Assembly (NCBI GenBank): GCA_021186555.1
Contig: JAJKFL010000005.1
Location: 12,017,135-12,081,134, forward strand
From: Reticulitermes speratus
Taxonomy: Eukaryota > Arthropoda > Insecta > Blattodea > Rhinotermitidae
DNA length: 64,000 bases
Direction of reading: 5' to 3'
How positions within the stretch are numbered: position 1 is the stretch's first letter; every line of letters starts with the position of its first letter. The position numbers and the translations under genes were made by a program. This document shows, one piece after another, positions 35,710 through 48,000 of the stretch. A model generated the notes under the pieces. That model saw only the letters and a list, made by a program, of their open reading frames with translations, did no database searches and was not told the origin of the DNA.

Positions 35710-36187
35710 TACTGTAGATCCTTGAATGAATGGACTAACAGGGGGAGTGGGTGGTCTGATAATGCCGATTGTCCGGTACTTCCGAGTTATATATATATTA
35801 TATATAATATATATATATAATAGCTAGAAAAGTCTCCAAAACAGTAATACAGTACTGTAGATATAACAGTAATGTGTACGCATAATACTGTACACAAATA
35901 TAATTAACCTTGTAGTGAATGTTAATTGGAATTTAATAAATTTCAAATAAATATAAATCCGTGATCCAGGTTATGAAAAGAGCAATGCACTACTACCTCC
36001 ACACGAGTGTCAGTGAAGACTGATCGCACATTATGTCTACCACATAGCGGCCGCTTCGCTAATTAACAGTCAAGACCACTAGTTTCACTTATTTACATTG
36101 CAGACGAAAATTACAGAACCAGCACATTTCATCCATTATTTCCGAAATCCGTACATAAGAGGTCTGTTAATTCGAGGGTCTACAGTA
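35710..36187. mobile_element. Tigger-like MITE
   Basis: The body is 35712-36185 between TA dinucleotides. The ends are CTGTAGATCCTTGAAT and, on the other strand, CTGTAGACCCTCGAATTAAC. The interior is non-coding, with an AT microsatellite at 35790-35822 and a GC-richer middle. The ends are of the CAGT-AGACCCTCG type common in pogo/Tigger MITEs. Confidence 0.75.
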
Positions 36188-37920
36188 CTATAAATATTTC
36201 ATATACAGTATTGTGAATCATCCTTAGACACAAGAAATTCATCAAAAAGATGAAAGGAGTGTCATTACTCCAGGGGTATTTTAAGTCATTCTGAGACAAA
36301 TGAGTACTTGTGTGTGATTCCTAACCATTGCAGAGATGTGTTCATTCAGCAGTTGAAATAGGGGATAAAAAAAAGGATATCTACACATGGCATAACAGTT
36401 CTGGCATGTTCCCTGTCTTGTTTTTTAGTTTTCTCAAAAGAAAATTCAGCTTTCAAAATAGTAATTGCTGTATCATGTTCTTATATTTTAATTAAATATA
36501 TTTATGTACTTGTAGACAAATTCATGTGAGAAAAAGTTTTGTGTAATTATTGTCAACAGTAAGAAAGTCTGTTAATCTTGTGTGTTCAGAAAACTGTTGT
36601 TGAATATGAAAGCTCAGAAATTGACACATAGCAACACGTTTGTTAAATTATGTCAAAAACCATAAGACGTACGGAGAAATTGTATTGGACATGAAATATG
36701 TGTTACATTTTTCTTTACAACTTATGTTTGACACATTTTCACATTGATGAAATTTAGTGAGTTTGGCTCAACTTGCACATGGGGTGCTTGTAGGTTTTCA
36801 TGTACAGTGGTTGTTAACCTTTCAATACGGAAGGCATTAAAACCCTGTCCGTAGCACAATGCAGGAGCAGTATTTAAACTTAGCCTGGACATTTAAGTTT
36901 TTTTAGAAATAAATTGTATAAAATGGAGTTGGTCCAAACAAAAACTAATTTTTAAAGAAAGAATACCTTTACATGCATACGAATGTGTGCTCATTCAGTT
37001 TGTATCAGTCTTCATTACACCACATCTTTACACACTCTTCTGTTTTTCTATTCCTGCATTTTGTCTTGAGAAAAATTACTTTGTTATGTTCAAAATGTGC
37101 CAGAAAATTCTGACAAGATCTGCCGTGCTCTTACAATTTGAACCCTATGGGTCAGATTTTACGACCTTCTTCCTGTTACATTGTGAGTCAAGAAAACAAC
37201 AATTTCGGCTTTCACCAATATTTTGAAGGTTAGCCTCTTAGTGAAAAGACAACGATTTCTCTGTCTGCTGTTATTGCCTATTTGTGTTAGTCATGTTACA
37301 AATGCCCACAGACACTTCAGAAGATTCAGCTTGTATTCAAAATAACAGAGACATATTTTAGACCAGCTTGTGGTAAAGTTGGATGGGAAAAAATGTTACT
37401 GATGTGAAGTCAAATCTGAGCACAGAAAATCAATCAATCACTATATAAATGATCTCTGTATTAGTGTTATGCATTTCCTCTAAGAGGTCACAGCACAGCA
37501 GCGGGCTATCTAGACTGCAACCTCGTGGAGTTCAGATACTCTTAGCAAAAATCGATGTCATGTAATAATTGAAGTAACGGTTACAGGACAAAAATTTTTA
37601 CTTGCACATGAAGACCATTCCAGTACCTACAAAACAGTGCAAATGTCAGGACAATATCCCCAAAACCATTCATGTTATACGCTAATGAAGTCAGCACTGC
37701 ACATTGCGAGTATAATTGGCGCTCCACATTCACGATTGTTGATGAAAATTAAAGTGGCTGTACAAATTTCAGTGAAATTACCCACTATCAAAGATCATGA
37801 AATTCCATTTAGCAGTTTTCAGATTCTTTCATGCACAGATACAGGATGATGAATGAACTGTTTTAATCAGTGCCCTGCGAGGTAGCAAACACTTCTAAAG
37901 AGGATATATCTTGATGAAGT
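36188..37920. other. Intergenic, one dispersed repeat copy
   Basis: About 36655-36745 is similar to 3640-3745. No gene is recognised; the open frames at 36987-37226 and 37637-37849 have no domain signature. Confidence 0.4.
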
Positions 37921-37954
37921 CTTCTCGGATGTTATAGTTTGTTGTTGGGGTTAA

Positions 37955-38000
37955 AGTGCTGATGTTTTGAACAAGTATAGTGCCTTTATCATCAGGGTTA
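37955..38000 (-). ncRNA. Degenerate hammerhead-like motif
   Basis: On the minus strand CTGATGA (37995 down to 37989) is followed by TAAAGGCAC..., then TTCAAAACATCAGCAC, where GAAAC would be expected. The G of GAAA is lost and stem II no longer pairs fully. It resembles the Penelope-type motif but is decayed. Confidence 0.35.
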
Positions 38001-39198
38001 GTGACAGTGTGTAGTCCCAGAAGACATGAATTTTCAGAAACACCACTGAAAACATTAAGTATTGCAGGAAAAGTATTATTTTCACAGATTCATTCCTGAA
38101 GATAATACATTTTACTGGAAGTGTTGAGTAAAATAGTTATTAAAAATGGTCTCCAGTAGCCTGTTAGCACATTCTGGCTCTTCTTGAAATGGTCCGAGTC
38201 ACTTTGAATGTAAGCAGTGACATCCATAATTTGGTCAATAAGCTCAACTACTGTTTACAACTTTTGTGTAGACAAACAACTTGTGTCTGAAAAGAAAGTA
38301 ATACACTAATAGATACTGGTGTGGTCATCATGTGTGCTGACCTTCTGTACCTTTGCAACAGATTCTTCAGGTACGGAAATGACAGATAAGGGATTTTGTT
38401 TCTTGCATGCTAGGATGAGTTGGTGCTCCATCATGTTCACTATCTTGTGTGAAGAGTAACCTCTTCTAGCAGTCCTGACTGTTCATTGTCTGAGAAGTGG
38501 AGGCATTGACCTAAATACAAAGTGCCTGAAAAAATGATTCTGAAGAATACCACACTGTGCAAGATTTGAAGTTTTCACAGCAATATTGCTGAGGATTCAG
38601 GTTGTCTGAGAACTGATGCTGTGTCATTGAGTGTTTCCCATTGCTGTGCCATCATATTTAAGGGTGAAGCAGTTCTGCCAAAAAGTCAGGAACCACTAAC
38701 TGGATAACACAGTGTCACATCCTAGAAGACCTGAATTCTCAATACCATTACCACACATTCACTGAAAGTCTGTGGAAAATGTATTTTCCTGGTGCCATAA
38801 GGATTCTGTAGTGACTGTGAATGAGAAATTTGCATATTAGTAATTCCATCTCTACTACAGGTATGTTCATTGGTGAATGTTCATGTAAAAAACTGCTAAA
38901 GCCAACTGAGCATATAGTGTTATTTCCCAGATTTGTTATGGTCTGTGAGTTGAAGAGTTTGTTAGCTAGGTTTTAACAATGTAAGGCTGTAATTCATATT
39001 GGCCTGGATTATGGTACCATGTAACGTCATATTTCATTGTAATACTGCACTGTTTAAATGACACAGTGGAATACAACAACAAGATATGAAATGCCATATT
39101 AAAGTGGGAAAATAGGGTGTATGGTAAATGCACCCGAGCACTCAACTCCCAGTCCTGTTCCGGGTGTAACTCGGCAGGGTTACAACCTACGGGCATGT
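38001..39198. other. Intergenic, nothing recognised
   Basis: No exon, transposon or RNA gene could be supported. Confidence 0.4.
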
Positions 39199-39345
39199 CC
39201 GATTTCCTTCACGGTTTATGGCCTACCCTTCGGGAGGAAAAAGGTCATATCCAATTTCGTTCATGGCCAGCAGGTACAGTATCCGATTTCCTACACGGTC
39301 AATCCCCTACCCTTCAGGAGGAAAAAAGGTCGTATGCATGTTTGA
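39199..39345. repeat. 84-bp tandem duplication, second copy partial
   Basis: CCGATTTCC starts at 39199 and again at 39283. About 55 bases match in the second copy, including CCTACCCTTC and AGGAGGAAAAA words. The repeat is GC-rich against its surroundings and can form a small hairpin around CCTACCCTTCGGGAGG. Origin unknown. Confidence 0.75.
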
Positions 39346-39420
39346 AATAAAGTTGACTCAATTTAATGAGAAACCGTTTATTAAAACAATGTACTAAAAT
39401 GACAATTTTTTTTATCAAGC

Positions 39421-39839
39421 AATGTAGCCTTATTTTATATTGTATGTACCGTGCATTTTAGCATAAGTCTAATACCAACCAACAAATGCACAAGATTATT
39501 GACATATATAAAATATATTTGAGCCCCCTACATATGTTTCAGCAAACGAGTTGCAATCTTCAAAGGGTTTTCAGCAGAGAATTACAAGAACTTTTTACAT
39601 CTAAGTATATAGTATGGCTTATAACCATTCTGTATAGAGAATTACAAGAACTTTTTACATAAAAGTATTAAATAACCATACTGTATACTTGGATGTAAAA
39701 CGTTCTTGTAGTTCTCCGCTAAAACCCCCCTGAAGATGGCAACTCGTTTGCTGAAACATATGTAAGGGACTCAAATACATTTTATATATGTCAATAATCT
39801 TGTGCATTTGTTGGCTGGTATTAGGCTAATGTAGCCTTA
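39421..39839. mobile_element. Palindromic Penelope-like element with two hammerhead cores
   Basis: The body is 39433-39827 (395 bp), flanked by AATGTAGCCTTA at 39421-39432 and 39828-39839, a perfect 12-bp duplication. Two arms of about 140 bp (39469-39610 and 39683-39824) are inverted repeats of each other. The right arm holds, on the + strand, CTGAAGA (39730-39736), stem II GGCAA pairing with TTGCT, GAAA (39753-39756) and palindromic stem III ACATATGT, then A. The left arm holds the same on the minus strand, with TTGAAGA in place of CTGAAGA. A 36-base tail (39433-39468) lies outside the left arm. The centre has AGAATTACAAGAACTTTTTA twice. No ORF. Confidence 0.72.
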
Positions 39840-39924
39840 GTTTAATGAAATTCTTAAATAATTATAATTACAAGAAGGACTAAAATACAGGATGCGGCAG
39901 AGTTCATTCATCATTTTGATTTGC

Positions 39925-42078
39925 CTAGTACGATGGTGGGCCCGGAAAGGAGATTGAACTTGTGGGAACTCTCCGCTTCCCACAAGAATACACGGTACAC
40001 TCTCCGCTTCGTGCAGCAGTTTCTCTGCTGCCCGCATCAGCACGGCTGCAGCGAGGCAGTGCACTTGCAAGCAATTCGGCTCGGACTCGTATAAATACAG
40101 GGCCAAAAACACCAAACTTCAATGATCAGAGGGAGTTCGGTCTGAGCTGCAGAGGAGTAAAGACGTTTCAAGAGACCGAGCCTAGCAAAGAAGCGGTAGT
40201 CACTGCAAGAAGAAGCGAGTGAGGAAACAGAGCTCGCCAACGTGCTGTCCCTACTTCTCTGTGAAGCGGAGCAGCGTTGCAAGGAGTAAGGTGCCCCCTG
40301 CTGCCAGCTTAATGCTGAAGCAGGAGGAGCTAGCCCTTCTGAGGGCTATATCATCGGTGCAGGGTAAACCAGTCCTCTTGCGAGAGCTGAGGAAAGCCCT
40401 TGCCGCCAAGAAGATTGCGAAGGCCGCTGCGTGCAGCACGGCCAAAACGACTTTCGTGGCGCTTTCCAAGCGTCATGCCACCAACACCGAGGCCAGGAGC
40501 GTGCCACCATCGTGGAAGGGACCGCAGTCCATCACGGGGAAAGGAAGGCTGAGTCTTCTGGCTCGGACGGCCTGACCAACCCGGTCGCTAGACGCCCAGC
40601 GCCCTACACCATCGAGCAGCCGGCAGCAAAGAGACACGGCAGGTAAGCCAGCTTACGCTGCAGTAGTAGCCGGGGATACCAACCCCCGTCAGCCGAGTGG
40701 GCAGCCCAAGCCCATAGCCACTGGTTCGGACTCTTCCGAACCTGCTGCCTCTGCCGAGGCAGCCAACAGTTGCATGTCTGTCGACGTGTCCGGGCCTCTG
40801 GGTATCATGCCAGCTGGCACCACTGAGGCTGGGGCCGTTCCCGCACGGGAGCGGCCCAACAAGACTCCTGTTTTCGTAACAGGAGTCACCGACACGCGCG
40901 GCTTTCTCGCGTGGCTAAGGACTCTATGTACCAGTAGTCTGATCGTGCCGGGGACTGCCGACGGATTCAGAGCCACAGGATCGTTGTGTACGTCTGCTGG
41001 TGAAAAACCTCGGCAGACATGCCTGAGAGCGTCGTCCGGGAGGAGCTTGAGGCCCTGGGAATCCGTGTCCAGGGCGTCATGCAGCACCGCTCTGGGCGCC
41101 GCGATCAGGACGCCGCACGCGATCGACCCCCCACTCCACATTTCGTGGTGTCGGTGGCTAGAGGCCCAGAGGTGCAGAAGGTGCGATCCCTCTCCGAACT
41201 CTGCGGCTTAAGAGTCTGTGTAGTGACTTACGTGGCCCCTAAGGCCCCGCTTCAATGTAAGCGCTGCCAACGCTTCGGCAACACGCGGCGTAACTGCGGA
41301 TACACACCCCGGTGTGTTGCCTGTGGTGAATCGCACCCCTCCGGGGAGTGCACCACCCCAAGGCAGCAGCTTAAATGCTGCAGCTGCGGGCTAACCACAC
41401 AGCAAACTCCCGGGGCTGTGCAAAGTGTAAGGAAGCTAAGGCCGCGCTTACAAAGCGGACGCCAGCTCCTCGCGTCCACACGAACGGTGCAACCAGTCGC
41501 TTGGCTTCAGCGCAAGCGACCCGCGCCGAGCCATCTGCGGAACAGAAGTGCTTAGGCCCTGAATGGTCTCATGTGGTGCGAAGGGGGCGGGTAGTGAAAC
41601 ACACCACCCCATCCCAACCTGAACCCACTCTCAAGCCGGCCGCGGCCCCTAAACAGGGCAAAGCGTCCGCAAGCAGGAGAGAGGTTAAGGCTGCCCAACC
41701 TGCCGTTGCGGCCGCAATGAAGAAACAGGCGATGACTGGTAAATCATCGCCACCAACTAAGAAGCCAAAACCTGCTTCCATTCCACCTCCCAACCAGTCG
41801 CCAATCGAGGAGATCTCTGATCTGCTCGACAACCTACCCGTAAACGCGTGTGCGGAGCTGACACGGCGGCTCCTCACAGCGATACCCACCCTCCCTTCAG
41901 GCGCAGCACGCTAGCGGACTTTCCTGAAAATTGTTATCCTATTTGTAGCCGAGTATGGCAGCACACCCTAAGGCACAAAGTGCGAAGGCACTACGGCTAG
42001 CCTGCTGGAACGCGGATGGCGAGAGCGGCAGAAAGATGGAGCTGGATTTATGCACACAATAATGTTGTTTACTGTTAA
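39925..42078 (+). mobile_element. Jockey-like non-LTR retrotransposon, ORF1 and start of ORF2
   Basis: A GC-rich block unlike its neighbours. After a 5' leader, ORF1 begins near 40312 (MLKQEELALLRAI). It continues in shifted frames through a PRE_C2HC-like domain (VFVTGVTDTRGFLAWLR, 40872-40920) to the zinc knuckles at 41256-41400. There CKRCQRFGNTRRNC has Asn where His is usual, CVACGESHPSGEC is intact, and a third knuckle is split by a frameshift. A Pro/Lys-rich tail ends at 41914. ORF2 starts at ATG 41955 with LRLACWNADGESGRKMEL, the start of an APE endonuclease, but breaks off near 42050 at the satellite. At least three frameshifts and the truncation mean it is dead. Confidence 0.88.
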
Positions 42079-45000
42079 AGTTGAGGAATCAGAAAGAGTG
42101 AAATACAACTATGGCGTTCTTTAGTATCTTGACAATAGGAATAATGGATAAGTGTACTAAAATTTAGTTCTTAGACATAGACGTTCCGAGTAAACACATG
42201 AAATTTTTAAGCGTTTTCAGCTTCCAAAACATTGAATTGAAACAATTCTAACTTTAACCGTAAACAAGATTATTGTTTGTGTAAATTTAGGGAAAGGTAA
42301 AACCCCAGTCTGTCTAATAGTTTTGTTTACATATGATGTCATTTCTTTGGTTTAAGTTGAAGTAAAAACGAACTTTGCTGATTAAAGCAACATAATATCT
42401 ACTGACGTTACGAGTAAAAATATTGTGTCTCATATGTTGAGTAATCAGAAAGAGTGAAATACAACTATGGTGTTCTTTAGTATCTTAACAATAGGAATAA
42501 TGAATTTGTGTACTAAAATTTAGTTCTTAGACATAGACGTTCCGAGAAAACACATTTGAAACATTTAAGCGTTTTCAGCTTCCAAAACGTTGATTTGAAA
42601 CAATTCTAACTTTAACCGTAAACAAGATTATTGTTTGTATAAATTTAGGGAAAGGTAAAACCCCAGTCTGTCTAATAGTTTTGTTTACATATGATGTCAT
42701 TTCTTTGGTTTAAGTTGAAGTAAAAACGAACTTTGCTGATTAAAGCTACATAATATCTACTAACGTTACGAGTAAAAATAATGTGTCTCATATGATGAGG
42801 TATCAGAAAGAGTGAAATACAACTATGGCGTTCTTTAGTATCTTGACAATAGGAATAATGGATATGTGTACTAAAATTTAGTTCTTAGACATAGACGTTC
42901 CGAGAAAACACATTTGAAATTTTTAAGCGTTTTCAGCTTCCAAAACGTTGAATTGAAACAATTCTAACTTTAACCGTAAACAAGATTATTGTTTGTATAA
43001 ATTTAGGGAAAGGTAAAACCCCAGTCTGTCTAATAGTTTTGTTTACATATGATATCATTTCTTTGGTTTAAGTTGAAGTAAAAACGAACTTTGCTGATTA
43101 AAGCTACATAACATCTACTGATTACTAAGTAAAAATATTGTGTCTCATATGTTGAGTAATCAGAAAGAGTGAAATACAACTATGGTATTCCTTAGTATCT
43201 TGACAATAGGAATAATGGATTTGAGTACTAAAATTTAGTTCTTAGCATAGACGTTCCGAGAAAACACATTTGAAATTTTTAAGCGTTTTCAGCTTCCAAA
43301 ACGTTAATTTGAAACAATTCTAACTTTAACCGTAAACAAGATTATTTTTGTATAAATTTAGGGAAAGGTAAAACCCCAGTTTGTCTAATAGTTTTGTTTA
43401 CATATGATATCATTTCTTTGGTTTAAGTTGATGTAAGAACGAACTTTGCTGATTAAAGCTACATAATATCTACACCCCTTACGAATAAAAATATTGTGTC
43501 TCATATGTTGAGGAATCAGAAAGAGTGAAATACAACTATGGCGTACTTTAGTATCTTGACAATAGGATTAATGGATATGTGTACTAAAATTTAGTTCTTA
43601 GATATAGACGTTCCGAGAAAACACATTTGAAATTTTTAAGCGTTTTCAGCTTCCAAAACGTTGAATTGAAACAATTCTAACTTTAACCGTAAACAAGATT
43701 ATTGTTTGTATAAATTTAGGGAAAGGTAAAACCCCAGTCTGTCTAATAGTTTTGTATACATATGATGTCATTTCTTTGGTTTAAGTTGAAGTAAAAACGA
43801 ACTTTGCTGATTAAAGCTACATAATATCTACTGACGTTAAGAGTAAAAATATAGTGTCTCATATGTTGAGGAATCAGAAAGTGTGAAATACAACTATGGC
43901 TTTCTTTATTATCTTGACAATAGAAATAATGGATATGTGTACTAAAATTTAGTTCTTAGACATAGACGTTCCGAGAAAACACATTTGAAATTTTTAGGCG
44001 TTTTCAGCTTCCAAAACGTTGAATTGAAACAATTCTAACTTTAACCGTAAACAAGATTATTGTTTGTATAAATTTAGGGAAAGGTAAAACCCCAGTCTGT
44101 CTAATAGTTTTGTTTACATATGATGTCATTTTTTGGTTTAAGTTGAAGTAAAAATGAACTTTGCTGATTAAAGCTACATAATATCTACTGACATTACGAA
44201 TAAAAATATTGTGTCTCATATGTTGAGGAATGAGAAAGAGTGAAATACAACTATGGCGTTCTTTAGTATCTTGACAATAGGAATAATGGATATGTGTACT
44301 AAAATTTAGTTCTTAGACTTAGACGTTCCGAGTAAACACATATGAAATTTTTAAGCGTTTTCAGCTTCCAAAACGTTGAATTGAAACAATTCTAACTTTA
44401 ACCGTAAACAAGATTATTGTTTGTATAAATTTAGGGAAAGGTAAAACCCCAGTCTGTCTAATAGTTTTGTTTACATATGATGTCATTTCTTTGGTTTAAG
44501 TTGAAATAAAAACGAACTTTGCTGATTAAAGCTACATAATATCTACTGACGTTACGAGTAAAAATACTGTGTCTCATATGTTGAGTAATCAGAAAGAGTG
44601 AAATACAACTATGGTGTTCTTTAGTATCTTGAAAATAGAATAAAGGATATGTGTACTAAAATTAGTTCTTAGACATAGACGTTCCGAGTAAACCATTGAA
44701 ATTTTTAAGCGTTTTCAGCTTCCAAAACGTTGAATTGAAACAATTCTAACTTTAACCGTAAACAAGATTATTGTTTGTATAAATTAGGGAAAGGTAAAAC
44801 CCATCTGTCTAATAGTTTTGTTTACATATGATTCATTTCTTTGGTTTAAGTTGAAGTAAAAACGAACTTTGCTGATTAAAGCTACATAATATCTACCACG
44901 TTACGAGTAAAAATATTGTGTCTCATATGTTGAGTAATCAGAAAGAGTGAAATACAACTATGGTGTCTTTAGTATCTTGACAATAGAATATGGATTTGTG

Positions 45001-48000
45001 TACTAAAATTTAGTTCTTAGACTAGACGTTCCGAGAAAACACATTTGAAATTTTTAAGCGTTTTCAGTTCCAAAACGTTGAATTGAAACAATTCTAACTT
45101 TAACCGTAAACAAGATTATTGTTTGTATAAATTTAGGGAAAGGTAAAACCCAGTCTGTCTAATAGTTTTGTTTACATATGATGTCATTTCTTTGGTTTAA
45201 GTTGAAGTAAAAACGAATTTGCTGATTAAAGCTACATAATATCTACTGACGTTACGAGTAAAAATATTGTGTCTCATGTTGAGAATCAGAAAATGAAATA
45301 AACTATGGCGTTGTTTATATCTTGACAATAGGAATAATGATATGTGTACTAAAATTAGTTCTTAGACATAGACGTTCCGAGAAACACATTTAAATTTTAA
45401 GCGTTTTCAGCTTCCAAAACGTTGAATTGAAACAATTCTAACTTTAACCGTAAACAAGATTATTGATTTGTATAAATTTAGGGAAAGGTAAACCAGTCGT
45501 CTAATAGTTTGTTACATATGATGCATTTCTTTGGTTTAAGTTGAAGTAAAAACGAACTTTGCTGATTAAAGCTACATAATATCTACTTACGTTACGAGTA
45601 AAAATATTGTGTCTCATATGTTAGGAATAGAAAGAGTGAAATACAACTATGGCTTCTTTAGTATCATGACAATAGGAATAATGATATGTGTACTAAAATT
45701 TAGTTCTTAGACATAGACGTTCCGAGCAAACACATTTGAAATTTTTAAGCGTTTTCAGCTTCCAAAACGTTGAATTGAAACAATTCAAACTTTAACCGTA
45801 AACAAGATTATTGTTTGATAAATTTAGGGAAAGGTAAAACCCCAGTCTGTCTAATAGTTTGTTTACATATGATGTCATTTCTTTGGTTTAAGTTGAAGTA
45901 AAAACGAACTTTGCTGATTAAAGCTACATAATATCTACTGACGTTACGATAAAAATATTTGTCTCATTGTTGAGGAATCAGAAAGAGTGAAATACAACTA
46001 TGGTGTTCTTTAGTATCTTGACAATAGGAATAATGATATGTGTACTAAAATTTAGTTCTTAGACATAGACGTTCCGAGAAAACACATTTGAAATTTTTAA
46101 GCGTTTTCAGCTTCCAAAACGTTGAATTGAAACAATTCTAACTTTAACCGTAAACAAGATTATTGTTTGTATAAATTTAGGGAAAGGTAAAACCCAGTCT
46201 GTCTAATAGTTTTGTTTACATATGATGTCATTTCTTTGGTTTAAGTTGAAGTAAAAACGAACTTTGCTGATTAAAGCTCATAATATCTACTGACGTTACG
46301 AGTAAAAATATTGTGTCTCATATGTTGAGGAATCAGAAAGGTGAAATACAACTATGGTTTTTTATATCTTGACAATAGGAATAATGGATATGTGTACTAA
46401 AATTTAGTTCTTAGACATAGACGTTCCGAGAAACACATTGAAATTTTAAGCGTTTTCAGCTTCCAAAACGTTGAATTGAAACAATTCTAACTTTAACCGT
46501 AAACAAGATTATTGTTTGTATAAATTTAGGGAAAGGTAAAACCCCAGTCTGTCTAATAGTTTTGTTTACATATGATGTCATTTCTTTGGTTTAAGTGAAT
46601 AAAAACGAACTTTGCTGATTAAAGCTACATAATATCTACTGACGTTACGAGTAAAAATATTGTGTCTCATATGTTGAGGAATCAGAAAGAGTGAAATACA
46701 ACTATGTGTTCTTTAGTATCTTGACAATAGAATAATGATTGTGTACTAAAATTTAGTTCTTAGACATAGACGTTCCGAGAAACACATTTGAAATTTTTAA
46801 GCGTTTTCAGCTTCCAAAACGTTGATTGAAACAATTCTAACTTTAACCGTAAACAAGATTATTGTTTGTATAAATTTAGGGAAAGGTAAAACCCCAGTCT
46901 GCTAATAGTTTTGTTTACATATGATGTCATTTCTTTGGTTTAAGTTGAAGTAAAAACGAACTTTGCTGATTAAAGCTACATAATATCTACTGACGTTACG
47001 AGTAAAAATATTGTGTCTCATATGTTGAGTAATCAGAAAGAGTGAAATACAACTATGGGTTCTTTAGTATCTTGACAATAGGAATAATGGATTGTGTACT
47101 AAAATTTAGTTCTTAGACATAGACGTTCCGAGAAAACACATTTGAAATTTTTAAGCGTTTTCAGCTTCCAAAACGTTGAATTGAAACAATTCTAACTTTA
47201 ACCGTAAACAAGATTATTGTTTGTATAAATTTAGGGAAAGGTAAAACCCCAGTCTGTCTAATAGTTTGTTTACATATGATGTCATTTCTTTGGTTTAAGT
47301 TGAAGTAAAACGAACTTTGCTGATTAAAGCTACATAATATCTACTGACGTTACGAGTAAAAATATTGTGTCTCATATGTTGAGGAATCAGAAAGTGTGAA
47401 ATACAACTATGGCTTTTTTACTATCTTGACAATAGGAATAATGATATGTGTACTAAAATTTAGTTCTTAGACATAGACGTTCCGAGAAACACATTTGAAA
47501 TTTTAAGCGTTTTCAGCTTCCAAAACGTTGAATTGAAACAATTCTAACTTTAACCGTAAACAAGATTATTGTTTGTATAAATTTAGGGAAAGGTAAAACC
47601 CAGTCTGTCTAATAGTTTGTTTACATATGATGTCATTTCTTTGGTTTAAGTTGAAGTAAAAACGAACTTTGCTGATTAAAGCTACATAATATCTACTGAC
47701 GTTACGAGTAAAAATATTGTGTCTCATATGTTGAGGAATCAGAAAGAGTGAAATACAACTATGGCGTTCTTTAGTATCTTGACAATAGGAATAATGGATA
47801 TGTGTACTAAAAATTTAGTTCTTAGACATAGACGTTCCGAGATAACACATTTGAAATTTTTAAGCGTTTTCAGCTTCCAAAACGTTGAATTGAAACAATT
47901 CTAACTTTAACCGTAAACAAGATTATTGTTTGTATAAATTTAGGGAAAGGTAAAACCCCAGTCTGTCTAATAGTTATGTTTACATATATGTCATTTCTTT

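Noticed and set aside
44004-44219. Minus-strand ORF in the satellite
   Set aside because: The frame is not kept in neighbouring units and has no family resemblance.
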